A stretch of 34,745 nucleotides of DNA from Acanthamoeba sp. SK_2022b (Eukaryota; Discosea; Longamoebia; Acanthamoebidae): contig JANDJZ010000474.1 of the NCBI GenBank assembly GCA_027943245.1, positions 1-34,745 on the forward strand, given 5' to 3'. Of the stretch, positions 1 to 11,710 are shown in pieces. The notes below the pieces were generated by a model. That model ran no database searches and was not told the DNA's origin. It saw only the letters and a list, made by a program, of their open reading frames with translations. Position numbers and translations under genes: made by a program. Numbering within the stretch: the first letter of the stretch is position 1; every line of letters begins with the position of its first letter.

Positions 1-86
1 TCTTTCTCTCGGCGCGTTTCGATTGGTCGATTGGATTGAGGTTGATTGATTATTGGTTGGTTGATTGATTGGTGGGGTGAGTGCAG

Positions 87-1026
87 ACATGGAGAAGCCC
101 CTGCTCGAGAAGATGGCCGCCACGCTGAAGGAGTTCTACGGCGACAACCCCAAGGGCACGCGGGACTACTCCCGCATCATCAACGAGAGGCACACCCAGC
201 GCGTCGCCTCCCTCATCGAAGGTTTCCCCCCCCCATCCTCTCTCTCCCCTCTCCGCTCCCCTCTCACTAGTCTCGTTGAACGCACAGGCCACGAGGTGTT
301 TGTCGGCGGCGAGGTGGACGTCGAGGACCACTACATCTCGCCCACGATCCTGACCAACGTGGACACCAACTCCAAGATCATGCAGGAGGAGATCTTCGGG
401 CCCGTGCTGCCGATCGTCCCGGTCGACTCGGTCGACGAGGCCATCGACTTCATCAACGACCGGCCCAAGCCCCTCGCCCTCTACATCTTCTCCAACAGCG
501 CCGCCACACAGGACAAGGTCCTCAAGAGCACCTTCTCCGGTACTACTCCCCACCGCACACGCACGCGCGCCACACACAACACAGGCATTCGCGTTGACGC
601 GTTGGGTGTACAGGCGGCGTGGCGATCAACGACGCCATTCTGCAGGTGGTGTGCCCCGAACTGCCGTTTGGCGGGGTGGGCGAGAGCGGCATGGGTGCCT
701 ACAACGGCAAGTACACCTTCGACACCTTCACCCACCGCAAGAGCGTCCTCAAGAGGTGCGCGGGGGCCACTCCCTCTCCCTCCCTTTCTTCTTGCCCTCT
801 TGTCGTCCTCGGGGCTCACGACTCGCGGGCGCGTAGGGCGGTGTGGTCGGATCCCTCGCTGCGGTATCCGCCGTACACGGAGAGCAAGCTCAAGTGGCTC
901 AAGCTGCTGGGCGGCGACCTCAAGATCCCCAAGTGGGTCGTGTTCGCCCTCCTTGCGGTCCCCGTCATCGCCTTCGTCTTCTCCCGCTACGGCTTCCTCT
1001 TCCAGAACGCCTCTGGCCGCCTTTGA
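87..1026 (+). CDS. Aldehyde dehydrogenase, class 3 / fatty-aldehyde type, C-terminal part
   Basis: Oxidises aldehydes to acids with NAD(P)+; this is the C-terminal third, and the gene begins left of the window. Visible exons are 87-221, 288-539, 614-755 and 837-1026, all with GT-AG borders, and the stop is TGA at 1024. Family motifs in order: SRIIN, MQEEIFGP, PLALY.FSN, SGG, the LPFGGVGESGMG loop and FDTFTHRKS. The catalytic cysteine region is upstream and not visible. After RYPPYTESK the protein ends in a hydrophobic helix (WVVFALLAVPVIAFVF) and a short tail. This is the tail-anchor layout of ALDH3A2-type fatty aldehyde dehydrogenases, so ER or peroxisomal membrane location is likely (inference). 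Bases 1-86 read as an intron ending in GTGCAG. The subfamily is fairly secure; the substrate is not shown. Confidence 0.9.
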
Positions 1027-1279
1027 TCCGCTGCCAACAGCGGTCGACCGCTCCCACTTCCCCTCCCTCCTCTCTCTCTCGCGTGTTGAGTAACACTCGA
1101 ACGACAGTTTGCGACCTTGTGTGCTGCTGCATAAAAAAAGGCAACAAAAAACCAGCGGAGAGGACGAGATGATGGGTTCGTGGGAATAAATAGAAAATGT
1201 GTGTGTGTGTGTGTACATGGCCTTGACGCATTGCCCCTTTGCCAAGGGTTGTTCTTCTTGCGTGATAATCGCCAGGGGC

Positions 1280-1878
1280 TCAGTTGAGTTTGTAGGTCTC
1301 TTCCTTGCCGTCCCTGTATGTCTTCACCGGAACGTTTGACTTGACCATTTGTCTGCGCACACAACGGAAACCATGTCGGTGAGCTCTCTCACGTGCGCGG
1401 CTCGGAGAGGGAGGCGCAAGAACCTGTAGATGTCGAGCAGGGCCTCCTTGCGCTGCATCATGCCCGTGAACTGGTGTTTCTACTCGCCGCCCATGCCATC
1501 GCGTCGTCGTGCCGCCACGCCCCGGACCTTGAGCGAACGAGAGCAAGCAAGAAACAGTAAAGGCAACAGGGCGGCGCACCTTGCCGTCGCGGGTGATGAG
1601 CTCGGCAACGGTTCCCGTGCCGGGGATGAAGTGCTTCTTGATCTTCGCCGCCAGAGGGTGAGGGAGAGGGTCAGTTGGGTTGGCGTCGCGTCGCCCCTCG
1701 CTGCGAGAAGGAGGACGACGAGGGGGGATCGTGTCGATACCTTGTGCAGGGCCTTGATCTCGACGAGGGCCAGCACAAGCTTGGTGGAGGAGAAGGTGCC
1801 CTCGAAGCACAGGAAATTGGGCGATATGTACATGTAGCCCCACGAGTGCTTGTACGTACACGCGTAGTCTATCATATG

Positions 1879-1943
<65 letters not shown>

Positions 1944-2395
1944 AACAGAGAGAGAGAGAGATGAGGAAAGCAATCAAAAACGTGTGTGCGAGAGGGTGTT
2001 CGCGTACAGACGATGCAGAACTCGGTGGGTGGCAGGCCAAACTTCTTGCGGAAGGCCTCGATGTCCTGTGTCTCGGTGACGGAGCGCGTCTGCGAGGGGA
2101 GCGCGGCCTGTCGCGATAGGCGCTCGCCCAACACCTGGAGCTCGTTCTGCTGGCCCTCCACGTGCTCCCGCAGCACCTCGATAGCGTGTTGCGACTGAAG
2201 CCCCCCCCCCCGCAGTCACTCGCTTTGATCAGCAACGACACGCACGCGCAATCACACACCACACCACACCTCTTTGTTCTTGTTGGTCAAGGCGACGCCC
2301 TCTTGCGTCAACTTCGTAATCTGACCGTCCTTCTCCTTGAGCTGCCGCTTGAGTTCTGTTCGAGTCGTGTAGCATTAGCGTGTAGTATGTCTGTT

Positions 2396-2430
<35 letters not shown>

Positions 2431-2660
2431 TTTGTTAAATAAATAAAGAAAATCAAAAAAAATATCTACCTTCGATTTCGTCCTTGTACTTCTTCTCGGC
2501 CACGTCGTGTAGCGCCTTCTCCCGTTCCTGGGACGCCTTGAGCTGCGCCTCCAACTCCACCACCCGTTGCGCCTGCTCCGACAGCTTCTTCTCGGCCCTG
2601 CACACACAACACGCACCGCACGCACACACACATGAGAAAGCCACGTGAGCAGGCACGTGT

Positions 2661-2692
<32 letters not shown>

Positions 2693-3304
2693 AGAGAGAG
2701 AGAGAGAGAGGCTTGGTGGCTCGCACCGGTCGTTGAGCTGGCGAAGCCGTTGCTGATCGGCCTCGAGCTTGCGGTACTCGGGCGACTCGAGGACCGACTG
2801 CTCGTCGGCCGCGGAGGTCTTGCTCACCGTCTGGAAGACCTGCACCTTCCAGGACTCTAGCTCGGCCTTGAGCGCGGCGACCTCGGTGGCGTTCTTCTTC
2901 TCCAGGTCGCGCAGCACCATGGCCTGCTGCCTCAGCACTGATCGATAACCAAAGAGTCAGCAGACTCGAGTGGGGGGGGGCATGCCGTTGCAACGCGAGT
3001 AGAGGGAGAACACGTTAACCTTTGTTCTCTTCGACCAAGTCGACAACGCGGTCCTGCAGCTTCATCTTCTCATCCATCTTGCCTACGCCGCTGTTGGACT
3101 TATCCTGGATTTACTGGACGATTAACGAATGGCCGTGCCATTTATTCTGAATTTATACGATTAAGAACAATTAAAAAAATAAATCACTCAAGGTAGTGGT
3201 ACTTGGTGTGCTGGTTCGCCGGCGCGAGGCGAGATGACGGGCTGGCCGCCGGGCGCCTGTGCGGCCGGCTGGTCCTTGAGTTTGGTCTCCAACCAATTCA
3301 ACAT
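1280..3304 (-). CDS. Coiled-coil protein with C-terminal GRAM domain
   Basis: Spliced leftward gene. The start at 3304 gives MLNWLETKLKDQPA; the next exon runs through SNSGVGKMDEKMKLQDR to EENK and joins LRQQAMVLRDLEKKNATEV. The middle is a long heptad-rich coiled coil (for example LEADQQRLRQLNDR, KKLSEQAQRVVELEAQLKA). The C-terminus has GRAM-domain features: FGLPPTEF, then Y(K)HSWGYMYISPNFLCF, LVLALVEIKALHK, a basic KIKKHFIPGTG turn, ITRDGK and QFTGMMQRKEALLDIYR. It ends in TYKLN with a TGA stop at 1280. GRAM domains usually bind membrane lipids or proteins, so a membrane-tethering role is plausible (inference). The intron splitting the GRAM domain carries the (AC)n run at 1881-1942, and another carries a TTTA run at about 2395-2432. 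Exon borders in the middle are approximate. Confidence 0.75.
1881..1942. repeat. (AC)n microsatellite in an intron
   Basis: About 31 uninterrupted AC units lie in the intron that splits the GRAM domain. On the gene's strand this is a TG run close to the 3' splice site. Open frames of alternating Cys-Val or His-Thr across it are artefacts. Confidence 0.95.
2393..2434. repeat. (TTTA)n microsatellite
   Basis: About ten TTTA units in an intron of the coiled-coil/GRAM gene. Confidence 0.9.
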
Positions 3305-3462
3305 CTTCAAGCTTCTCTCTCGGAGCGAAAAAACAAGAAATACCAACCATGATGTCAGTTATGGCCTACCCTGCGCTCTGGTTGAACCGGCAGCATGCCA
3401 ATTGAACCCGTAGAGAACTGTTAACTCTTTTTTATTTTGCTCATCGACTGGCTCCTCCTTTG

Positions 3463-4760
3463 TCAGTGAGATCGCGCGTCCCCGGGCGAGGTCCCGTGCG
3501 TGCTGTAGCCGCTCGTCGGAGGCCTCCTTCGCTCGATCTGCTCGGCTCGCCCGTTGATGCCAGTGTTGTCGCTGTTGTGGCCCTCCCTGCCTTCCTCTTC
3601 ATTGGCTTCGTCATCGTCGTCATCGAGATCGTCGAGGTCGTCGTAGTCATCTCCATCGTCGTCCGCCCAGGCATCCTCGCCAGCGATGCGGGCCTGCTGG
3701 ACCCAGTCCTCCTGCGCCTCGTCGTCGGCCTCCTCCTCCTCCTCCTCCTGGCCCACGGTCTGGTAGGTCTGGTCGACGCTCCACGCGAACTTGTCCTTCT
3801 TCACCCACCCCATCACGCATATCACCAGACACAGCCCCACGCCGATCCCGGCCAGCCCTGGACGAATTCGCGGCCGTCGTGGCCCCCACGCGTCAGACGC
3901 CGCCAACGACGCACAACACGCGGTCGATGATGATGATGATGGGAGTGGGGAGACGGGTAGGTACCGGTGAGCACGTAGAAGGGGTAGCGGTAGGAGCCAA
4001 GCGAGTCGGCGAGGTAGCCCAAGCCGATGGGACCCACCACGCCGCCCACCGCCATGATGAGCGTGGTGAGCCCGAAGGCGGTGGCGATCATGTCCTCCCT
4101 GACCGTCACGTTGATCATCGGCCAGATCGCCGCCGGGACCTACGCAGCTCTGGTAAGCCACCACGTGCGAACGGCGAGAGCAAAAGGAGAGGATTGGGGG
4201 GGGGGGTACTAAGCAGTAGGCGATGCCCAGCACGGTCATGGTGGCGATCGGGTGGATCCAGGTGAGGGTGAGCATAAACTCGCCCACGGCCAGCAAAATT
4301 GCTGTGGTCACACACACAAAGCGACCGCGAACGTAAGTCAAAGAAGAGGAGGAGGTGAAGAGAAAAGAATGGGCGGTGGACGTGCCCCCGAGGGTCATGG
4401 TGGTGACGAACAGCTTGGTCTTCTGCAGGAAGAAGCCGACAAAGGGCGAGAGCACCAGCGGAATGCCGTACATTATGGAGTTGACGTGCGCGGCGTCGCT
4501 GGTGTCATAGCCGTCGAACTCGTTGTGCACGTAGTCGGTCGAGAAGGTCATGAGTATCCAGATCTGCGAGTAGCTGAAGAGCGAGATGAACGAGAGGAGC
4601 CAGAACACGACCGGAAAATGGAGGATGTGCTTGATGGAAAATTCCTCCGCCTCCTCGTCCACATCATCCAGCCCTGGTGGTGTGGCAAAGGCGAGTGGAG
4701 ATGTCAGAAATAAGCCTGCGCGTTGATGCGAGCGCGTACGCGAGTGTGGTGTGTTGTGTG

Positions 4761-4835
<75 letters not shown>

Positions 4836-6201
4836 GTGTGGTGCTGGTCACGTACCCAGAACGGGAGCCGCCTTGTTGTCGAGGATCACAAAAAAGATGT
4901 TACATACGAAGTTGACCAGCATGATGCCAGCCGGAATGAACAATGCTAAAAGAACAATAATAAAAAATAAAATGGGAAACAAAGGAGGAGCCAGCTAGTC
5001 AGCACGAAGGCGACAGCGCATGAGTTTTGAGAGGAGGCGGCGGGGAGGGAGTCCCTACCGATTTCGAGGCTCGTTTCGGCGACGAGCGGGGTGACGACCA
5101 TTCCCAAAAACTGGCCGAGCAGGGTGCCAGAGAAGGACATCCCATAGGCAAGGGGGACCGACGGGGACACGGGCTCGCCGTCGCTCCACATGAACCATCG
5201 AGCAATGATCCCGTCTTGCACGATCTAATGAAAATGAAGAAGATGGCGATGGGTGGTTGCGGGTCAGGAGGCGCAGGTGGAGTGTACAACAAGAGGGAGG
5301 AAGGGAGACGTACGCCCATGGGTTCAAAACCGATGCCCAGAACGAGCGCCCCCACGAGCTTGCCGTAGAAGCTGTCAAAATAGGCGAACAGGAGGGTGCC
5401 GATGAAGTTGATAAAATTGAAGAACAGACTCGTTTTGTTTGTTCCTGCGCGCCAGAGGAGCACGACGTCGGAAGAAGGTGAGACGCCAGCACGCCAAGAG
5501 ACAGAGAGGGGGAGGGAGGGGGGGAGAGAGAGAGAGAGAGAAGGCGGGGCTGCTGGTTACCGATCTTGTCGATCAGAACGCCGGAGACGGGAGAGATGAC
5601 AACGCTGGGAAAGGCAGTGGCCGACATCAGCATTCCCACTTGGAAAGAACTGAAGCCTGCCTCGGAGACTGCGACGACACGACACGATGGCCGTCAGGAG
5701 GAAAGTTGTGACTTGGGGGGGGGGGGGCGACACTGCGTGAAGGGACGCGGCGGCGCTGCAGGAGAACGGGGGGAAAAAGCACGTACTGAGGAGAGGAGCC
5801 GTGGAGCCGATCATGACATCAGCAAAGTAGGCGGCGAACAGGAATGAAGAGGACAGTGCAAGGATGGTCCAGCGATAGAACCATCTATTGGGTGTCAGTT
5901 CACCAAAAGGTAAGTCAGCGCCTCTTCACCAAATGAAAAGAATGGGGGAAGATGGAGAGATTGATGAACTAATCTCTGAGGTGATGCCTTCAATCAAATC
6001 TCCACCTCTTGTGAGGAGGGGAGGGTACCGAGAGGGGTGGAAGAAGCCTGGCCGCAAGTTGGCAGGTGCGTCAGGTTTGAGCCCTTCCTCTATCACATCC
6101 TCATGGATGAGAAGAGCAGGCTTGTAGTGGTGGGCATGATTGTCCACCACATCGTCTCCCCTAGGAAACGCATTCGTTTGAATAGTCCATTCATCACTCA
6201 T
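3463..6201 (-). CDS. MFSD1-like major facilitator superfamily transporter
   Basis: Polytopic membrane transporter, spliced. The start at 6201 has a good context (CCACCATGAG). Exon 1 (6201-6029) encodes a soluble acidic N-terminus from MSDEWTIQ to FFHPSR and joins in phase at 5884 to WFYRWTILALSSSFLFAAYF, the first membrane segment. Further segments include MLMSATAFPSVVISPVSG followed by VLIDKIG (the loop-2 signature region of MFS proteins), FINFIGTLLFAYFDSFYGKL, LGIGFEPMG, ARWF...LAYGMSFSGTLLGQFLGMVV, PVVFWLLSFISLFSYSQIW, AILLAVGEFMLTLTW, and a late DSLGSYRYPFYVLTG. GIGFEPMG plus ARWF resembles the MFSD1 lysosomal peptide transporter group (from memory). The C-terminal tail is extremely acidic (runs of E and D) and ends at the TGA at 3463. 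The intron at about 4690-4855 holds a long (TG)n run. MFS membership is secure; the subfamily and substrate are inference. Confidence 0.82.
4755..4840. repeat. (TG)n microsatellite in an intron
   Basis: Roughly 85 bases of TG with a few GC interruptions, inside an intron of the MFSD1-like gene. Confidence 0.95.
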
Positions 6202-7091
6202 GGTGGTTGCAAGATTTATCCCATTCGGCAGATGGCGTGCTGTGTGAAGCTTCGGAAGTAGTTCTCTAGTATTGTCAACAAACAAAACGGAGAGATGGCA
6301 GCGACACTGGTGATGTGCGAACTGCAGGCCAAGAAGATGATCAAGGTTCCTGCTCCAGAAAAGATGTGCGGGCTTTTTTTTTTTCTGCAATCTCCTGATT
6401 CAAGGAAATTTCGTCTCGCTTTGGCTCTTCTTCCTCGTAGCTCTGTGGCTCTGGTCGTGTTGTGGTTGAGGCGCTGCAGGTGCTGGCCACTCACCCTTGT
6501 GCTCTTCTTCGCCTCTCCCCCTCAACCGTCTCTACCCGGCGAGCGAAGCCGCCGTAAAGGTGTGGGCCTTGCAACAAGCCCTCCACTGGGTGGTCTCTGC
6601 GGCGCTTCGGAAGGCTCAACCAAACGCCAGCACTGGGCCTAGCGTGCTAGTCCTTTCCGGTCCACAAGGGGTGGCAAACGGGGTGGTGCTCCAACGCGCA
6701 GGCGACGGTGTCGTTTGGGTTGAGTTCGGGTGGGCATCAGTACAACAAAAGGGGGGTAAATGGTGTTTGCATTAATCTGGGGTATGTACAGGCGATTACA
6801 AACACGGCTACGTACAAGGCAAAGATGCACAAGACTCTACCAGCACACGCAGGCAGGTCTGAAGCATTACAGGCAGACAACGCGCTACACATCAAATCAA
6901 AATTAAAACGACCGCGATGACCGATCAATATCGCGACAGGTACCTGAATATCGGCGCCTTCGCTGCTTGCTTGGCCAGGATCTTCGTGCCGCTGATCCCT
7001 TTCCGGTTCGCTTCTTCGAGGATCGGATAGGTTTCGCGATTCGATTGATCTTGGGAGTTGATCGTTCGGTGCGACTCAAGAAGAAGCGCTA
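6202..7091. other. Intergenic stretch, no recognised gene
   Basis: This is 890 bases between the start of the MFSD1-like gene and the 3' end of the low-complexity gene. It holds a T-run (6375-6384) and one plus-strand open frame of 92 codons (6497-6775, including VWALQQALHWVVSAAL) that I cannot match to a family. A short unannotated gene or UTR is possible. Confidence 0.4.
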
Positions 7092-7652
7092 TCACGAGGG
7101 AGCGAGTGAAGAGGAGCTCGCCATTAGTCGTTCGTTCGAGCCGAATGCGTCCAAGTCGAAGCCGAGAGCGGCAATGCCATCAAAGGAGGCTTCGAAGCTG
7201 GCCATCGGTGTATGAATCTGACCCGAAGAGGACAGGGGAGTCGCGTTGGAAGGTCGTTCTTGCTGCTGGTCAATGAAGAGGTTGGGTGTTCGAGATCCTC
7301 CTCCTCGAGACGATCGAGTCGGCGTAGCACCTACCGTCTCTCGCCGTGTCCGCTCTAATCGCTTCTGGATTGGTTTGACGATGTTATAGGGCTTGCTCCT
7401 TGCTCGTCCGTGATGAGGAGCCGATCTCGACCTCTCCCGCTGCGGAATGCGTGGCGGCAGTTGAAGACAGTGCATGTGGGGATGGGCCTGGCTGTACCCC
7501 GCACCGTACGCAGGGTTGTTGGTGTTGCTGTTGTTGTGGTGCCCGTTGTTGTTGCTTCCGTGGACGAGCGAGGCCGACGAGGGAGGTGGGGGCAGCGAGG
7601 TTGAAGACGTGACGAAAGTGAAGGAAGAGAAGAGACCGTCGTCTCTGTGCAT
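7092..7652 (-). CDS. Hypothetical low-complexity protein
   Basis: A single open frame of 186 residues if the MHRDDG methionine at 7652 is used. The frame stays open upstream to 7991, so a longer 299-residue form is possible. The N-terminal half is rich in Ser, Pro, Asn and His (SLPPPPSSAS, NNNGHHNNSNTNN). The middle is basic (RSRSAPHHGRARSKPYNIV and QKRLERTRR). The C-terminus is more ordered and hydrophobic (FDGIAALGFDLDAFGSNERL). No domain is recognised. The composition suits an intrinsically disordered Acanthamoeba protein, and the basic patch could be a nuclear localisation or nucleic-acid-binding segment (inference). It may equally be one exon of a larger gene. Confidence 0.45.
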   Translation of the reverse strand: MHRDDGLFSSFTFVTSSTSLPPPPSSASLVHGSNNNGHHNNSNTNNPAYGAGYSQAHPHMHCLQLPPRIPQRERSRSAPHHGRARSKPYNIVKPIQKRLERTRRETVGATPTRSSRGGGSRTPNLFIDQQQERPSNATPLSSSGQIHTPMASFEASFDGIAALGFDLDAFGSNERLMASSSSLAPS

Positions 7653-8317
7653 GGTTGTCGAAACGCTCACGTTTGTGTTCGTTCTAGTGTTGTGTTGCGT
7701 TGTGCGTGGCTCGTGCAGCGGCAGCGGCCTCTGAAGGCAGGCGGCCAGCGAGGGGGATGAGGGGCCGACGGTCCAGTCGAGGCCTGTCCCCACGACAGAA
7801 CGGCTATCGCGGTTGGGTGGTTTGAGTTTGCCTGCGCGCCTGTCCGTGCGCTGTTGCTGTTGCCTGAGCTCGGTGGCAACAGCAAAAAAACTACACGCAA
7901 GGGGCCGTGTGTCTACCGCTCGCGAAAAGTGAAGGAATGCTTTCTCGCCAGGCGCCTCTCCCTTTTCTCTCACCCGCTGCGTCGACAACAATCAAAGCCT
8001 CGGTGCCACTCGCCCGTAGCGAGACAGCCCACCCCCAACAAGACGAGCGACCGAAGCGACCGAGCCCACATTAAACCGGGAATGCACGAACAGACGAGAC
8101 GCGATGGCTCGTCCTGTTTTCGTCGCCTTTCCCACAGAAGAGGGAAGTGATGAAGTTGACCAGGGCCCTGCAACAAGCGTGCTCATGTACGGCACCACGC
8201 GTGTGGTCCGTCAGCAGCCACCCGCCTCTGTACAAGTGGGCACACCCCTTTACAGGAATCCTGAGCAATCGCCGCCGACAGGTTGAGCGCCTTTTCACGC
8301 TTCCACTGGCTCGCTGG
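7653..8317. other. Intergenic stretch, nothing recognised
   Basis: About 665 bases upstream of the hypothetical gene and downstream of CDC123. I see no RNA gene, repeat or convincing exon. The frames open here overlap each other on both strands and have no family features. Confidence 0.4.
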
Positions 8318-9970
8318 TCATACGAGTTGGCCCGATTGCATCATCTCCACGAGCTTGTTGATGTCGGTCGCCGTGGCGGCGTCGAACATGCCCCGCGTCA
8401 TGTCGACCGGGAATCGGCTGCTGTTGGCCGTGCTCACGCGCACCTCGGCCTCGGAGTCGACGATTCGAAAGTCGACCTCGGCAGGAGCGGGCCTCCTCTC
8501 TTCAGCCGTCTCGGCTGCTGGCCGGGGCCGAGCCGTCGTCGGTGCGGTATAGATCTCAGCCCACGAGAACAGCATGCCGTCCGTGACCGGCCCAAAGGGG
8601 TTGAAGTCCACAAGCCACACCCGCTTCTTGGCCTCCTCGACGTACACATCGACAACCACTGGCCACCCGAAGGGAACAGTCAGTCGGCTCATCGTTGCTT
8701 GCTTGCTAGCTTGCGGCCATCGCGACGTACCGTTCTCGTCGGGGAAGGTGTCGAGGATGTGCTCGTCGAAGAAGTCTTCTATGAGCTCCTGCAAATCAGC
8801 CTTCATTCGCGGGAGGAAGGGATAGAACTTGGCCGGGTCCCGTTGGCTTATGCCTTTGTAGAGGAGGAGAACGATGGTGACTATGATGAACAACACTTGG
8901 ACAGGGAAGTGGGCCGGCAGTGGTACCGATGAGGGTGCGGTGCTTGACGAAGCATCTAAACTCGAGCGCCGGGGAGAGTGCAAACCACTTTCTGAGCACG
9001 AGCGTGAACTGTGGCGGCCGCTGGAGTTGACTGGGCTGACCCTTCTCGTCCATGCTCTCCGAGAACCTGGGGATGCCACGAGAGAGTGAGTATGTGCGGT
9101 ATACGCGCGCCAGCCGTCGAGCAAGGCGTACGCATAGGACAGATCGTGCGACACGAAATCGGAACTCTTCAACAGCAGGCATATGTCTGCGAACGACGAG
9201 CAGTTGAGGGTGCCGCCCACGTTCATCCAACTGGCGTCCTGGGGCGGACAGCCGGCTGCAGTGTGAGCCAGGCATACGCGGGAGCGGTGCATGAGCAAAG
9301 GAGAGGGAATCACGAGGGCCAACCTTGGGGCTGCTCCAGTTGAGCTTGGGCACCACCGCGCCGCCAAGCTCACGAATAGCGGCTTCTACTTCTTCCTCCA
9401 GCGCCGGGAACTCCACGTACTTGGGCTCCTCCTCAGCTTCGCTGTCTTCGCTGTCACTCTGCCAGAAGGTTTGAATATTATTATAATATATTATTGTAAT
9501 GATTATTATTATTCTAAACATAAATTAAATCTTGATTTCAGATGACGCTACTCGATGAACACTTCCAGAGCGCTGCATCGTTTGATACGATGGGAAGAGA
9601 GCAGTAACAAATAAAATCTCTAGAATAGGTCTGGATTTACCTCCGATTGTGTGCCAATCTCGTGAATTTGCTGTAGCTTTGCCGCGGCAGCGCGCCTTCG
9701 CTGCAGGCCCGGGTCGTCCTCCGCCCACTCATCCACAGTGTAGTCGGCCATTTCGCGCTTGCGTTCTCTGTAGGCCGAGCTGGGCAAGTAGATGGTGCCT
9801 TCGTCCTGCAGATACGCCACGAATTCATCGCGTAGCGGCACAATTCGGCTCTTGAAAGTGTGGCCGCGGTAGTTGTGGTACCAACTGGCAAACATGCAGT
9901 TGAGCACCTGTGTCTCCTTGAGCTCGTACTGGGCCTTCAATCGCTTCTCTTCCTCTTCCGTCAGCTCCAT
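8318..9970 (-). CDS. CDC123: CDC123 / D123, eIF2 assembly factor
   Basis: An ATP-grasp-fold chaperone that promotes assembly of translation initiation factor eIF2 in the cytoplasm. Exons 9970-9641, 9458-9324, 9238-9105, 9066-8927, 8853-8731 and 8658-8318 join in frame to 400 codons plus TGA. Family landmarks in order: FASWYHNYRGHTFKSRIVPL (N-terminal block), VVPKLNWSSPKDASWM, LLLKSSDFVSHDL, LRKWFALSPALEFRCFVK, LIGISQRDPAKFYPFLPRM, LIEDFFDEHI, FPDENVVVDVY and WLVDFNPFGPVTDGMLFSW. The protein is somewhat longer than the roughly 336-residue human one because of an acidic linker and a C-terminal extension rich in Ala, Pro and Glu. Its start lies 98 bases from the divergent DDT/WHIM gene, so the two may share a promoter. 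I am confident in the family and in the splice phases, which are consistent at every junction. Confidence 0.95.
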
Positions 9971-10068
9971 CGTTGAATTAAAAACAAAAATCAAATAAAA
10001 CAAAAAATAAAAAAAAAAACAAATATGACTTTTCTCAAGTGCTGCTGATCAAAACACGCATCAGGACC
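9971..10068. promoter_or_regulatory. Bidirectional promoter region, CDC123 / DDT-WHIM gene
   Basis: A 98-base, A-rich spacer between two divergent start codons (9970 minus, 10069 plus). Both genes must start transcription within or very near it. No specific box is claimed. Confidence 0.5.
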
Positions 10069-11638
10069 ATGGAGGCCACACACTCAGAAGACGAGCTGCG
10101 AAGGCGACGAAAGGAATTACAGAGCATGTGGGAGTTTGCGAGCGTTGTCGCATTCCTGGACACCTTCGAAGACGTACTCAAACTGCAGCGCTTTGCGCCC
10201 TCGGTACCGTAGTCTCCGTTCTCACTGCCACTCCCCTCACGCTCTTGATTTCGCTCGTTTCATCAACTCCGCCCGTTCTCTCATCCGCTTCCGAAACCCG
10301 CTCTTCACTCAGCACTGGATTAACAAAACTCCCTTTAGGAGCTGGCGAGTGCGTTGCTCGAGCTGGAGAGCGTGGGCGAGGACCGTATGAAGGCCCAGGC
10401 GAGTCAGGCCAACAATAGCGGCGACGCCAGCACAGCGGCCGGCGGGCCGCCTGACACCATGTCACTCGAGTCACCGGATGGGCAAGCAGTCAATGGGAGA
10501 GGCGAGGGCAAGGAGGACAAGGAAGAGAGACAAGGCAACGGCCACAGCAAAGCTAACGGCGGCATCGACGACGTTCAGGAGGAAGGCAAGGGCCACGACG
10601 AGGAGGAAGACGAGGGCAAAGAACGAAAGAGGGGAGACCGCCCAGACGACCACGGGGACGACGAAGAGGAACAGGAAGCGAGCAAAAGCGATGACAGCAG
10701 CGAAGAGGAAGAGGAGAGCGAAGAGGGAAGCGCGAAGAAGAGGAGGAGAGCGGCGAAGGCGGAGCCTTGGATGGAGAACGCCAGCTATCAATACCTCGCC
10801 GGCATCCACATCGCTCTGCTGAAAGGCATCAGCAGTGGTCGCGGAGCGTCGCTGCTTACGTACATGCACGCCCAGCGCCCAACCGAATGGAATGCAGATC
10901 ACTCCTTCTGACGCATGCACGCACACGCACGCGCACGCGCATGCACGCCCACCCGCCTACACCTCAGTATGGAGCGATGGGAAGGCTACCTGCTGCGGGC
11001 GCTGGACAAACACTGGGACGAAGGCATGGAAGCCCATTTCGGTCCCACGAATCCGCTCTCGGGCTCGGATTACATCGGGCTGTCCCTGCGAACCAAGGTG
11101 GTGCACCGCTCGCTCAGCCGCGTGTCGCTCCCCCCTTTGGTTGGCCGTTGGGCTGTGGCGACTCACAGTAGTCGTCGACCCCGTGCCCTCCCCCCCTCCC
11201 CGCTCCACCCCCACTGCAGGTGTTGGTGCTCAAGGTCGTGTGCGATCTGCAGCTGGATGGCAACGCGGCCCTGCTGGCGGCGATCCACGACACCGAATCC
11301 AAGGGCGATCGCGACCAACTGGTAACACCGCCCCCAGCCTTGCCCCGCCCCCGCCCCCTCGTCCACGCACATCACACATCGTGTGCTCACACACGAACGC
11401 TTCCCGCACAGCGACCGACCGCGCTGGGGCGGGACGGGCGCGGGCGCCTGTACTGGTACTTTAGCGGTGGACGACACCCCTACCTCTATCGAGAACAGCT
11501 GCCGCTCCTCGAGGACGACCGACACACCATCATCACCCCCGGCAAGTGGAAGCTGGTAAGCTGCAGCCGACGCGTCTCGGGTGGGTGACTGGTCGAGATG
11601 CCGATTAGCGCTGACACAAGCTTGCGTGGCTGTTGGCT

Positions 11639-11710
<72 letters not shown>

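Noticed and set aside
65..1093. 342-codon plus-strand ORF spanning the aldehyde dehydrogenase
   Set aside because: It reads through introns and leaves the true frame after 540; the spliced model fits the family throughout.
6497..6775. Plus-strand 92-codon ORF
   Set aside because: No family features, no splice partners identified; kept only as a remark in the intergenic entry.
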